From: Streptomyces hygroscopicus subsp. hygroscopicus
GTDB taxonomy: Bacteria > Actinomycetota > Actinomycetes > Streptomycetales > Streptomycetaceae
Assembly: GCF_001553455.1 (NCBI RefSeq)
Contig: NZ_BBOX01000282.1
Coordinates: 1-38,811, forward strand
Length of the DNA: 38,811 bases
Direction: 5' to 3'
In this document: piece by piece, positions 16,797 through 24,213 of the stretch
Layout of the letters: every line of letters starts with the position of its first letter
Position numbering within the stretch: position 1 is the stretch's first letter
Position numbers and translations under genes: made by a program
Notes under the pieces: model-generated
Told to the model about the DNA's origin: nothing
The model's input: the letters and a program-made list of their open reading frames with translations, nothing else
Database searches by the model: none

Positions 16797-17248
16797 GACG
16801 GGACGCTTCCGTGCGGCGCGTACAGGTCGAGCAACCGCAACCGGGTGGCCTGGAGCCGGTCGGCGATCAGCGCCGCGCACCGCAGCATCAGTTCGTACCC
16901 CAGCTCCGTATCGGCCGTGCACAGCTCCCGTACCTCGGCCGCCGGAAACTCCCAGGTCCGCACGGGGCACAGGGCCCGGGCGCCCAGGTGCCAGCGGTAC
17001 GGCGGGAAGATCCAGGACCATCCGAGCTGCTGCCGAGGACCGAGGGTCTCCACCACCTGGGCCCGGCGGCCGGGGACGTACACGTCCAGCGCGACCTCGC
17101 CGGAGCGGATCAGCCAGAACCGGTCGGCGACGCCGCCCTCGTCGAACAGGGTGCCGCCCGCGGGGAAGTCCCTCTCGCCGGCGAGCGTGAACAAGCGCTC
17201 CCGCTGGACCTGCGGGAGGGTGTCCAGCAGCAGCGGCCAAGCGGTCAT
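16793..17248 (-). CDS. Stand-alone cyclic-nucleotide-binding domain protein in the hydrogenase operon
   Basis: A 151-residue protein with a single cNMP-binding (Crp-type) beta-roll (FPAGGTLFDEGGVADRFWLIRSGEVAL) and a C-terminal helix, but no helix-turn-helix, so it is not a DNA-binding regulator of ordinary type. It sits between hyhB and hyhG and overlaps both by 4 nt, so it is made in step with the enzyme and could be a regulatory subunit. The typical cAMP phosphate-binding cassette (GELAL...RxA) is poorly preserved, so cAMP binding is uncertain. From memory, a similar CNBD gene occurs in the mycobacterial group 3b operon; this should be confirmed by comparison. Confidence 0.88.
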   Translation of the reverse strand: MTAWPLLLDTLPQVQRERLFTLAGERDFPAGGTLFDEGGVADRFWLIRSGEVALDVYVPGRRAQVVETLGPRQQLGWSWIFPPYRWHLGARALCPVRTWEFPAAEVRELCTADTELGYELMLRCAALIADRLQATRLRLLDLYAPHGSVPS

Positions 17249-18399
17249 GACGCCCCGTCTTCCGCGCGCCGGGTCCAGTCGTGCAGGGCCGCGGCCTCTT
17301 CGGTGATGTCGATGGCGACCGGACACCAGACGACGCACCGCCCGCAGCCCACACATCCCGACGAGCCGAACTGGTCGTACCAGGTGCCCAGTTTGTGGGT
17401 GAGCCACTGCCGGTAGCGGCTGCGCGGTGAAGCGCGTACGGGGCCGCCCGGCAGGTACGAGAAGTCCAGGTTGAAGCAGACGTCCCAGACCCGCCAGCGT
17501 TCGGCGTGGTTCCCGGTCAGATCGGTGACGTCCTCGGTGGTGGTGCAGAAGCAGGTCGGGCACACCATGGTGCAGTTACCGCAGGTCAGGCACCGTGAGG
17601 CGACGTCGTCCCAGCGGGGCGCGTCCAGCGTTTCCGCCATCAGCCGGTGCAGGTCGGTGTCCGGCATCGTCCGGCCCATCCGGCCGGCGGCGGACGCGAC
17701 GGCGTGCACAGCGGCCGTCCGGAGGGCCTCGGAGGCCGGTTCGCCGGGCAGCTCCGCCAGGACATCGGTGCCCTCCGGACTGCCACCGCGGATCCAGAAC
17801 CGATGCCCCGCGTCATCGACCAGCTCGGTCATCACCAGGTCGTACCCGGGCCCGGCCGCGGGTCCGGTGCCCATCGAGGCGCAGAAGCACGTCCCGCCGG
17901 GTTCGGTGCACTCCACCGCCACCAGAAACGCCCCGGACCTCCTGCCCCGGTAGGTGGGGTCGGGGTGCGGTCCGGCGGTGAGCACCCGGTCCTGGACGGC
18001 GACGGCCCGCAGGTCGCAGGAGCGCACACCGAGGAACGCGAAGCGCGGCGGCGGGGTGTCGTCCGCCTCGATGACCAGCTCTCCGTCCACGCGTTCGGCC
18101 GTCCACTGGCGCACCCGGGCAGGGTGCAGAAACGTCTTCCACGACTGCGGGCCGGCCGCGTTGGCGAAGGCCGCGCCGTCCGTACGCGGTCGCAGCCGGT
18201 ACTGGCCGGCCTCCAGGTCCACGCCCCATCCGTACGGCAGCTGGGCCGCGGATTCCAGCTCCCGCAGGACGATGGCACCGTCTTGGACCGTGGGGCCGAC
18301 CACCGTGTAACCGCGTGCCCGCAGGACTTCGACCAGGGCGGTCAGCCCATCACGGCCGATCACGGCTCCCTCGGCCGGAGGAAGCGTCGACGTACTCAC
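17245..18399 (-). CDS. hyhB: Hydrogenase beta subunit, 4Fe-4S dicluster protein
   Basis: This iron-sulfur subunit of NADP-linked hydrogenases links the flavin subunit to the core. The 384 residues end in two ferredoxin-type motifs: Cys270, 273, 276, 280 (CLTCGNCTMVCP) and Cys349, 352, 355, 359 (CVGCGRCVVWCP). Extra cysteines follow the first motif (PTCFC), and an N-terminal region contains GVRSCDLRAV. GTG 18399 is chosen because GAGGTGA lies 5 nt upstream; an in-frame ATG at 18417 lacks a ribosome site. It is the first gene of the minus-strand array and is followed, with ATGA overlap, by the CNBD gene. Confidence 0.92.
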   Translation of the reverse strand: MSTSTLPPAEGAVIGRDGLTALVEVLRARGYTVVGPTVQDGAIVLRELESAAQLPYGWGVDLEAGQYRLRPRTDGAAFANAAGPQSWKTFLHPARVRQWTAERVDGELVIEADDTPPPRFAFLGVRSCDLRAVAVQDRVLTAGPHPDPTYRGRRSGAFLVAVECTEPGGTCFCASMGTGPAAGPGYDLVMTELVDDAGHRFWIRGGSPEGTDVLAELPGEPASEALRTAAVHAVASAAGRMGRTMPDTDLHRLMAETLDAPRWDDVASRCLTCGNCTMVCPTCFCTTTEDVTDLTGNHAERWRVWDVCFNLDFSYLPGGPVRASPRSRYRQWLTHKLGTWYDQFGSSGCVGCGRCVVWCPVAIDITEEAAALHDWTRRAEDGAS

Positions 18400-18534
18400 A
18401 CAGCTCACCTCGGTCATCGGCAGGCGACGGGGCGTATCTGCGCACAGGTTCCGCCATGAACGCGCGGATTCCGGCCCCGACACGGACGTGCTCGGCCGAA
18501 TGCGCGGGGCCCACCGCTGTGCGGGCGTACGGGA

Positions 18535-18549
18535 CGGCGTCACACGCCG
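18535..18549. promoter_or_regulatory. Candidate operator in the hyhB / serine hydrolase divergent region
   Basis: CGGCGT (18535-18540) and ACGCCG (18544-18549) form a 15-bp inverted repeat around CAC. It lies about 135 nt before hyhB within the 366-nt divergent region 18400-18765, which holds no gene. I could not find a convincing DevR/OsdR, FNR or Crp consensus or a clear -35/-10 pair for the hydrogenase array, so this is the best structural candidate on that side. Confidence 0.25.
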
Positions 18550-18703
18550 GCGGCCCCCGCCGCACCGCGCCCGGGATGCCCAGGTGCTGTGCCCATTGTG
18601 GAGCGATCTTGTGAGACTCGGACGCGTGCTCGAACCGCACCTGCCGCCGGATCGTCCTCCGGGACCGGAGCATCAGCATGCCCTCGAGGCGGGCGAAGGC
18701 CCC

Positions 18704-18749
18704 GCCCGACGCGTCGCACACGAACGGCCCGACGCGTCGCACAGGAACG
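18704..18749 (+). repeat. Two 23-bp tandem repeats each with a 10-bp palindrome, upstream of the serine hydrolase
   Basis: Units 18704-18726 and 18727-18749 are identical except for one base. Each contains the perfect palindrome CGACGCGTCG (18708-18717 and 18731-18740), so the two palindromes are 23 bp apart, about two helical turns. The array ends 16 nt before the ATG at 18766 and includes part of its ribosome site, so a bound protein would block expression. Confidence 0.7.
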
Positions 18750-18765
18750 GAAGGACAGGCACACC

Positions 18766-19653
18766 ATGGGTCGGCACCGACGAATACCCCGGCTTCCCCG
18801 TACCACCCTGGCGTCGAGAGCGGCCCTGGCCGCGGGGGCGCTCGTACCGACGATCGCCTCGGTGGGGTCGGCTCACGCCGCCACCCCGCAGGCGGCGGTC
18901 TGCACCTCGGACCATCCCGAACTCGCCGACAAGCTCTCCCAGGACATCAACGCGGCCCTGGACGGCTCCCCCGCCACGACGGCGATCAGCCTCCACGACC
19001 GCACCACGAACACCACCTGCACGCTGGACGGGGACCGCGCGTTCGACTCCGCGAGCACGGTCAAGGTGACCGTGCTCGGCACGCTGCTGTGGGACGCGCA
19101 GAAGGACCACCGCGCCCTGACGCAGGCGGAGAAGGCCCACGCCACCGCCATGATCACACAGTCCGACAACGATGCCACCACCGCGCTGTGGAGGCAGCTC
19201 GGGACGGCCAAGGTGGGCGGATTCCTCCAGGCCGCGGGCATGACCAACACCGTCCTCGACAGCGAGGGTCACTGGGGACTCACCCAGATCACCGCGAACG
19301 ACGAGGAAAAACTCCTCGACCTGGTGACCCACCCCAACCCGGTGCTCAGCGAGGACTCCCGCGCCTACATCCTGAAGCTGACCGGCGAGGTCATCCCCTC
19401 GCAGCGCTGGGGAACCCCGGCCGGCGCGCCGAGCGACGTCCAGGTGCATGTGAAGAACGGCTGGCTGGAGCGGGCCACGCACGGCTGGCGGGTGCACAGC
19501 CTCGGCGCCTTCACCGGCAACGGCCACGACTACACGATCACGGTGCTCTCGCAGGACAACGCCACGATGGACGACGGCATCGCCACCATCGAGGGCGTCG
19601 CCCGCGCCGTCCACGCACGCCTCAACCTGCCCACGTCCAGCGCTCAGCCGTAG
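18766..19653 (+). CDS. Exported class A beta-lactamase-like serine hydrolase
   Basis: A 295-residue secreted protein. A signal peptide with basic start and hydrophobic core ends SAHA-AT near residue 38. Penicillin-recognising motifs are present: STVK with Ser97 and Lys100, SDN at 133-135, and KNG at 230-232 in place of KTG. The omega-loop ExxLN motif that carries the deacylating Glu of class A beta-lactamases is not seen (WGLTQITANDEEKLL in that region). It is therefore better described as a PBP-like hydrolase than as a resistance enzyme. Two cysteines (46 and 85) could form a disulfide. GGAAGGA precedes ATG 18766; longer upstream codons are not part of the protein. Confidence 0.9.
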   Translation: MGRHRRIPRLPRTTLASRAALAAGALVPTIASVGSAHAATPQAAVCTSDHPELADKLSQDINAALDGSPATTAISLHDRTTNTTCTLDGDRAFDSASTVKVTVLGTLLWDAQKDHRALTQAEKAHATAMITQSDNDATTALWRQLGTAKVGGFLQAAGMTNTVLDSEGHWGLTQITANDEEKLLDLVTHPNPVLSEDSRAYILKLTGEVIPSQRWGTPAGAPSDVQVHVKNGWLERATHGWRVHSLGAFTGNGHDYTITVLSQDNATMDDGIATIEGVARAVHARLNLPTSSAQP

Positions 19654-19724
19654 GCGGTTCCGTTCCGATCACCGGCGGCGACGCGGCCCGTGCGACGGGC
19701 GGGGCGGCGAGCGGCGGTACGGGT

Positions 19725-19754
19725 TCGGGCCGGCTCCCCGGTGAGCCGGCCCGA
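19725..19754. terminator. Strong bidirectional terminator hairpin
   Basis: TCGGGCCGGCTC (19725-19736) and GAGCCGGCCCGA (19743-19754) form a perfect 12-bp stem with a 6-nt loop. It lies 71 nt after the serine hydrolase stop and before the convergent ORF ending at 19959. The remainder of 19654-19958 shows no supported gene. Confidence 0.7.
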
Positions 19755-19958
19755 GCCCGGCTCTCGGACGGTTGGGGAGGGACCGGCGGGGTCGTCTTCC
19801 GGTCAGGCCGCCCGGCAGGAACAGGGACGCGGTGCCCGAGGCCCACGTCCCCATGCCGGAACGGCGCCCCGGGTGGGAACACCGCTCCGGACCTGCCGCA
19901 AGGGCGGCGCGGCACCACGGACGCGCCGGTCACAGCGGCGCCGCCGCGGCCGAAGAGG

Positions 19959-20345
19959 CTACTCACGTCCGTTTTCCCGCTCGTCGTCCCGGTCGTCCCG
20001 GGCTGCCGCGTGGCCGGGGGCCCTGCGGGCGCGTCCGCTCTCCGCCGCCGCACCCTCCGCACGGGCCGCACCATCGCCGCCCGGAGTGGGATCGCCGAGC
20101 GTGCGGCGTTCGGTTACGTCCCCGGTGCCGCCGGTGGAGGTCGTGGCGAGCGTGTAGCCGACATGGACGTCCCGGTAGGCGGCCCCCGCCCGCACGCGCT
20201 CGGGCAGGTTTCTCCGCACACTGCGTGATGTCGACCGGCGGCCGGGGGTGCCGTGGAAGCTCACCCGCGCCTGCGGCTCGTTCCGGAAGCGGAGATCGGA
20301 TGCCCGCGTGGCGGAGACGAAGGAGATGTCCGCCGTCGTGACGGT
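19959..20345 (-). CDS. Conserved-looking hypothetical ORF lacking a standard start codon
   Basis: Directly after the stop of the neighbouring gene (TGA 20346-20348) the same frame continues open to 19959. About 128 codons read TVTTADISFVSATRASDLRF and on through LPERVRAGAAYRDVHVGYTL, with an acidic/Arg-rich C-terminal tail (DDRDDERENGRE). The first 80 residues look like genuine protein, and I recall similar streptomycete proteins starting MADISFV. Here the expected ATG reads ACG (20334-20336). The only standard start is a GTG at 20264, which would remove the conserved first third. Options are a mutated start, a non-canonical ACG start, readthrough of the upstream TGA, or a sequence error. Function unknown. 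Confidence 0.45.
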   Translation of the reverse strand, partial: TVTTADISFVSATRASDLRFRNEPQARVSFHGTPGRRSTSRSVRRNLPERVRAGAAYRDVHVGYTLATTSTGGTGDVTERRTLGDPTPGGDGAARAEGAAAESGRARRAPGHAAARDDRDDERENGRE

Positions 20346-21083
20346 TCAAGGCGGCTCAGCCGTGCGCTTCCTGGTCTGCCCGCGCTCCGCCTCACGTCTC
20401 GGCCGCCGCGCGGTCGGCCCGGCGGCGTCGGCCGGGTCCTCGGCAGCCGATCCCGCGGACCCGCTGGACCTCCGGGCACTCTTCTCCGCACCGCGCACCG
20501 CCTTGCCGAGGCCCCGCGCGGACTCGTCCGCGGCCTTCCCCACGTCCCGCACGGCGCTCCCCGCGCTCCTGCCGAGCCCTTCGGCCGCCTCACCCGTCCC
20601 ACGTCCCAGTTCGTCGACCGCCCGCCCGGCTCCGCCGCCGATGTCCCCCACCGCGGCTCCGGCCCCCTTGGTGATGTGCTCCAGGATCCGCGGGTTCTCG
20701 TCGATGGTGCGCAGTACCCGCCCGACAATCCGCGCGACGTTGTCCAGCCGCACCTTCAGCAGCGCCTGGGCCTCCACCCCCTTGATCTCCAGATTGACGC
20801 GCCCGAGGTCGACATCGGCACCGACGTTCAGCTTGAGCAGGTCCAGGACCTCCGCCTGGAGGGAGACACGGGCGCGCAGGTTCTCCACCTCGACGCTGAT
20901 CTCATCGACATCGAGGCGGGGGACGTCGAGCAGGACATCCGGGCTCCGACCGCTCTCCTCACCCGCGGGGAGGAACTCACCTTCGCGCGGTTCCTCGTCC
21001 CGCTCGTCCCCGTACGTGCTCTCCGGGCCGTCCCGCTCTTCCTCGTCGACGAACCCGTCGCCGTCGCGCTCCGCTTCGCTCAT
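20346..21083 (-). CDS. Conserved hypothetical protein with acidic N-terminus and Gly/Ala-rich tail
   Basis: A 245-residue protein with three zones. Residues 1-50 are strongly acidic. Residues 50-135 form a predicted helical/beta domain (DVLLDVPRLDVDEISVEV, LQAEVLDLLKLNVGADVDLG, IKGVEAQALLKVRLDNV) that I recognise only as a recurring streptomycete hypothetical. Residues 140-245 repeat Gly-Ala-Ser-Arg helical units (such as GRAVDELGRGTGEAAEGLGR) reminiscent of LEA-like or amphipathic repeat proteins, ending in a basic tail. No signal peptide or membrane span is present. ATG 21083 has a GAGG about 10 nt upstream. The next ORF follows in the same frame without a gap. Confidence 0.75.
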   Translation of the reverse strand: MSEAERDGDGFVDEEERDGPESTYGDERDEEPREGEFLPAGEESGRSPDVLLDVPRLDVDEISVEVENLRARVSLQAEVLDLLKLNVGADVDLGRVNLEIKGVEAQALLKVRLDNVARIVGRVLRTIDENPRILEHITKGAGAAVGDIGGGAGRAVDELGRGTGEAAEGLGRSAGSAVRDVGKAADESARGLGKAVRGAEKSARRSSGSAGSAAEDPADAAGPTARRPRREAERGQTRKRTAEPP

Positions 21084-21523
21084 CGCACACGACCTCGCTG
21101 CCCGTGGGTCGGAAATCGGCGTGGAGAGGCACAGTCCACCCGTGACGCACCATCCACCGTAGAGCGGGCCTCCCGGACTGTCGCGGCGTGGCCCGGTGGC
21201 GTCCGAGGGCGGCGGCGGCCCGCCGCCGCGGTCGCCCCGTACCGGCCCGCCGCAGTCCTCCCGTACCGCCCCACCGCGACCGAGGCCGGGATGTGATCAC
21301 CGGCCCGGGGGCGGCGGGCAGGGTTCCCGGCCGTTCCCGGCATCCGGCACTGGTGCACGGCGCCGGATGGGGACAGGCTTGATGACAGAAGCGAAACCCT
21401 ACGTTCAAGCGAGGCGTCCGCAGAGCGCCTCGTCTTCGCCCGATGGCCGGCTGCTCGGTGTTCGACCGTCGCGCTTCGACCGGACGGGTTATCGCGGACG
21501 CGCGTCGGAAACCAGGAGAAGGC
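21084..21523. other. Divergent intergenic region, no gene seen
   Basis: This 440-nt spacer separates the minus-strand hypothetical gene from the plus-strand phosphatase. ORFs in it look like GC-skew artefacts. A weak promoter-like pair on the plus strand (TTGATG, then TACGTT about 15 nt later) lies near 21378-21405, but support is slight. Confidence 0.4.
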
Positions 21524-22834
21524 GTGATCATGGCCGGGGTGATCGACTGCAGCCGGATGTTGCGTGGCATCCTCGCCGACAGCCATATGACCTGCATCGA
21601 ACAGCTACCGGCGTACGTGTCCCGGCACGCGCGGACCGTGGGCCTGCGCGATGTGTTCATCTACGTGTCCGACCTGCAACAGGACGTGCTGTTCCGGCTC
21701 ACCGGCCGCGGCCCGGACGCCGGGGGGACGGACGGCAGCGGCCGGTCCTGCGAACTGCGGATCGAGGGCACCGCGGCGGGTAGCGCCTACCAGCTCGGGC
21801 TGGTCCAGCCCGACCCACCAGGCCCCGACCCCCCGGTTCCGCAGGCCGGCGTGCCGGCGCACCGGTGGTGGGTGCCGCTGCGGCACGGCGCCGAGCGACT
21901 CGGCGTACTCGGTGTGACCAGCCAGGACGGCGACGAGCAGACACTCGCCGACCTGCAGGCCCTCGCGGACCTGATCGGGCTGCTCGTGGTCAGCAAACGC
22001 GCGCTCAGCGACTCCTACGCCCGGCTGGTGCGTACCCAGCCGATGAACGTGGCCGCCGAGATGCAGTGGCACCTGATGCCGCCGCTGACGTTCGCCAGTG
22101 ACCAGGTGGTGCTCAGCGCCGTGCTGGAGCCCGCCTACCAGGTCAGCGGGGACGCCTTCGACTACGCGGTGGCCGACCGCGTCGTTCACCTGGGAATCTT
22201 CGACGCCATGGGGCACGACACCCCGGCCGGGGTCACCGCCAACCTGGCGGTGGCCGCCTGCCGCAACAGCCGGCGCCAGGGCGCCGATCTGGTCGCCACC
22301 GCCGACCACATCGAAGACGTGCTGACCGAGCAGTTCGGAGGCACCCGCTACACCACCGCCGTCCTCGCCGATCTGGACACCCGCACCGGCATGCTCTCCT
22401 GGGTCAACCGCGGCCATCCCCCACCGGTCCTCTTCCACCCCGACCACCGCAACGCCCACCTGGTGTGCGACCCCGGTCCACCGCTCGGCACCGACCTGGG
22501 CCAGGAAACCCTGCTGTGCCGCGCCCAGCTCCACCCCGGGGACCAGATCGTGGCCTACACCGACGGCATCACCGAGGCCCGCAACCCTACCGGCCGCGAG
22601 TTCGGGCTCGACCGCTTCATCGACTTCATCACCACGCACCTCACGGACGGGATGTCCATTCCCGAAACCCTGCGCCGGCTCGTCCACAGCATCCTCGACT
22701 ACCACCACGGACACCTCACCGACGACGCCACCATCCTCCTGCTCCACTGGCACGGACCCACCCCCTTCGACCCCGGCGAGGCCGAAGCCCTCGTCGGCCT
22801 CTCCCAGCCCGCACCCACCGCGGCACGACGCTGA
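21524..22834 (+). CDS. GAF-SpoIIE (PP2C-type) serine phosphatase
   Basis: A 436-residue cytoplasmic regulator. An N-terminal GAF-like sensor (about residues 10-165, ending ADLIGLLVVSKRAL) is followed by a SpoIIE/RsbU-type phosphatase (about 190-415). Metal-site segments are recognisable: SGDAFDYA, DAMGHD, WVNRGHPPP, YTDGITEARN and DDATILLL. The second motif ends in Asp instead of the usual Gly (DxxGHG), a point to check. Such proteins dephosphorylate anti-anti-sigma factors and release stress sigma factors; no anti-sigma or antagonist gene is adjacent. GTG 21524 is preferred (AGGAG 5 nt upstream); ATG 21530 is the alternative. Confidence 0.88.
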   Translation: MIMAGVIDCSRMLRGILADSHMTCIEQLPAYVSRHARTVGLRDVFIYVSDLQQDVLFRLTGRGPDAGGTDGSGRSCELRIEGTAAGSAYQLGLVQPDPPGPDPPVPQAGVPAHRWWVPLRHGAERLGVLGVTSQDGDEQTLADLQALADLIGLLVVSKRALSDSYARLVRTQPMNVAAEMQWHLMPPLTFASDQVVLSAVLEPAYQVSGDAFDYAVADRVVHLGIFDAMGHDTPAGVTANLAVAACRNSRRQGADLVATADHIEDVLTEQFGGTRYTTAVLADLDTRTGMLSWVNRGHPPPVLFHPDHRNAHLVCDPGPPLGTDLGQETLLCRAQLHPGDQIVAYTDGITEARNPTGREFGLDRFIDFITTHLTDGMSIPETLRRLVHSILDYHHGHLTDDATILLLHWHGPTPFDPGEAEALVGLSQPAPTAARR

Positions 22835-22878
22835 CTGACCACCGAGGAGGCCGCCGGGCCGGTATCGAACGAGCGAGC

Positions 22879-22950
22879 CGGGCCCGGCGGGAACCTTTCC
22901 CGGCATCGGGCCCGGCGGGAACCCTTTCCGGCATCGGGCCCGGCGGGACC
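22879..22950 (+). repeat. 28-bp tandem repeat, about 2.6 copies
   Basis: Units at 22879-22906, 22907-22934 and a partial third at 22935-22950 share the GGGCCCGGCGGGA core; the first two differ only in the position of a CTTT block. The array starts 44 nt after the phosphatase stop and ends 8 nt before the -10 box of the next gene. Each unit holds a GGGCCC palindrome. It may act as terminator, operator or upstream promoter element. Confidence 0.75.
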
Positions 22951-22957
22951 TCGGCCC

Positions 22958-22963
22958 TAGAAT
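22958..22963 (+). promoter_or_regulatory. -10 box TAGAAT of a leaderless transcript
   Basis: TAGAAT ends 6 nt before ATG 22970, and the gene has no Shine-Dalgarno. This spacing puts the expected transcription start on the A of the start codon, the standard arrangement of leaderless actinobacterial genes. No clear -35 is seen; the tandem repeat occupies that place. Confidence 0.6.
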
Positions 22964-22969
22964 CGGCCC

Positions 22970-23440
22970 ATGGGAAGGATTGACCGCGCCGGCCGGGTGA
23001 TCGCGGCGCCACCGGCGACCGTCTACGGCGCTCTCCTCAACCGGCGGTCCCTCGAGGTCTGGCTGCCGCCGGACGGCATGCGCGGGCGGATCGAGCGATG
23101 GGACCCCCGGCCCGGTGGCGGGTTCCGCATGGTCCTCACCTACCTCGACCCCACCGGCAGCCCCGGGAAGACCTCGGATGCGACGGATGTCGTCGACGTC
23201 GGGTTCGCCGAGCTGGTGCCGCCCGAGCGCGTGGTACAGCGCGCGGTGTTCGGGACGGACGACCCGTCGTACGCGGGCACCATGACGATGACCTGGGAGT
23301 TCGCCGCCACCGGCGAGGGGACCGAGGTGACCGTCACCGCCACGGACGTGCCACCCGGCATCGACCGGGCGGCCCACGAGGCCGGGATCGCCTCCTCGCT
23401 GGCCAACCTGGCGTCCTACGTCGAAGAAGCGGCCGGCTGA
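22970..23440 (+). CDS. SRPBCC (AHSA1-like) domain protein
   Basis: A 156-residue single-domain START/Bet v1-like protein. It begins with the typical strand and helix (RVIAAPPATVYGALLNRRSLEVWLPP), continues with the beta-sheet (GGGFRMVLTYLD, VQRAVFGTDDP, MTMTWEFAATGEGTEVTVTATDVPPG), and ends with the long C-terminal helix (GIASSLANLASYVEEA). These proteins bind hydrophobic ligands or act as co-chaperone-like modules; the ligand cannot be inferred. It is probably transcribed as a leaderless mRNA from its own promoter. Confidence 0.88.
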   Translation: MGRIDRAGRVIAAPPATVYGALLNRRSLEVWLPPDGMRGRIERWDPRPGGGFRMVLTYLDPTGSPGKTSDATDVVDVGFAELVPPERVVQRAVFGTDDPSYAGTMTMTWEFAATGEGTEVTVTATDVPPGIDRAAHEAGIASSLANLASYVEEAAG

Positions 23441-23979
23441 CTCCGTTGCCGTTGGGCTGGCCCCGGGCCCGGCCACGTCGTCGAGAAGCGGCCGGCGGTC
23501 CTGACCCCAGCACCTCCGGCGCCGGGGCCGGAGGTGCGGCGGCGGGGCGGTGCGCGGTTCACGCACAGGGCTCGCGGTACCGGCCGACGCAGCGGGACGG
23601 ACGCGGTGGTGTCCGGGCCGGACTCCTCGCCGACGCGCGACGGTTCCGTGGGCGTCCGGGTACCGGCGGGCCACCTCGTAAGCGACCCTGCGGGCCATCG
23701 GCCGGTCCGGCACGCCGCCGGGCGACTACGGCCGGCGCCCAGTCGAACGCCGAGCCGGAGGGCGACCGCCCCGCGGCCGCCGTCCGCGACGACATGGCGG
23801 CGGGGAACGCGACGCGGCGGCCGCACCCCTCCCCCGCACGCTCCATGGCGAGGCGGGCGATGACGGCCCGCGCCGCTCGGTGGTAGCGCGCTCGGCGCAG
23901 CCGTTGTTCCTGATGCGCCGTCAGGCCGGTGAGGCGGCAGCCACCGCCTGCTCCAGGGTGACGCTTGGCCACGTCACGG

Positions 23980-24026
23980 CCCGTGGGGCGGTGGCGTGCC
24001 GCGACCCGTGGGGCGGTGGCGTGCCG
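23980..24026 (+). repeat. 22-nt direct repeat with 25-bp period, two copies
   Basis: Positions 23980-24001 and 24005-24026 are identical (CCCGTGGGGCGGTGGCGTGC plus CG) with 3 nt between. It lies about 190 nt upstream of the sirtuin start in the gene-poor spacer. Confidence 0.75.
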
Positions 24027-24160
24027 TACCGTCGCCGGGTCGGCCACGGCGGCGCGCGCCGGAGCTTGTCCATCCGCGTCCGCACGATCGCGCGGTCGGG
24101 CGACGCCCCGCTGGTGCGCCTCGACGCGCGTTCCGGGGCGGCGCCGACGACGCCGGAGGC

Positions 24161-24188
24161 GGCAGCGGGCAGCGGGCAGCGGGCAGCG
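24161..24188 (+). repeat. Four GGCAGCG heptamers
   Basis: Four exact tandem copies of GGCAGCG lie in 24161-24188, covering the region where the -35 element of the sirtuin promoter should lie (-10 box at 24202-24207). A change in copy number would change promoter spacing by 7 bp. Confidence 0.7.
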
Positions 24189-24201
24189 GCAGCCCGTTCC
24201 G

Positions 24202-24207
24202 TACCCT
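24202..24207 (+). promoter_or_regulatory. -10 box TACCCT of leaderless sirtuin gene
   Basis: TACCCT (TAnnnT) ends 6 nt before ATG 24214, and no ribosome-binding site is present, so the mRNA is probably leaderless. No convincing -35 is seen. Confidence 0.5.
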
Positions 24208-24213
24208 GGCGTC

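Larger units (their letters stand above)
23441..24213. other. Gene-poor spacer before the sirtuin
   Basis: This 773-nt stretch has no ORF I can support. A few minus-strand segments (for example RRARYHRAARAVIARLAMERAGEG) look protein-like but lack a consistent frame, so decayed coding sequence is possible. Near its end it contains a 25-bp-period tandem repeat and a 7-bp microsatellite, listed separately. Confidence 0.45.

Noticed and set aside
18400..18765. DevR/OsdR-type (GGGnCnnnnGnCCC) or FNR-type box before the hydrogenase array
   Set aside because: Scanned by eye; only partial matches were found, none good enough to claim hypoxia-regulator control.
19622..20074. 150-codon minus-strand ORF
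   Set aside because: Pro/Arg/Ser-rich without structure, overlaps a strong terminator hairpin and the end of the serine hydrolase gene.
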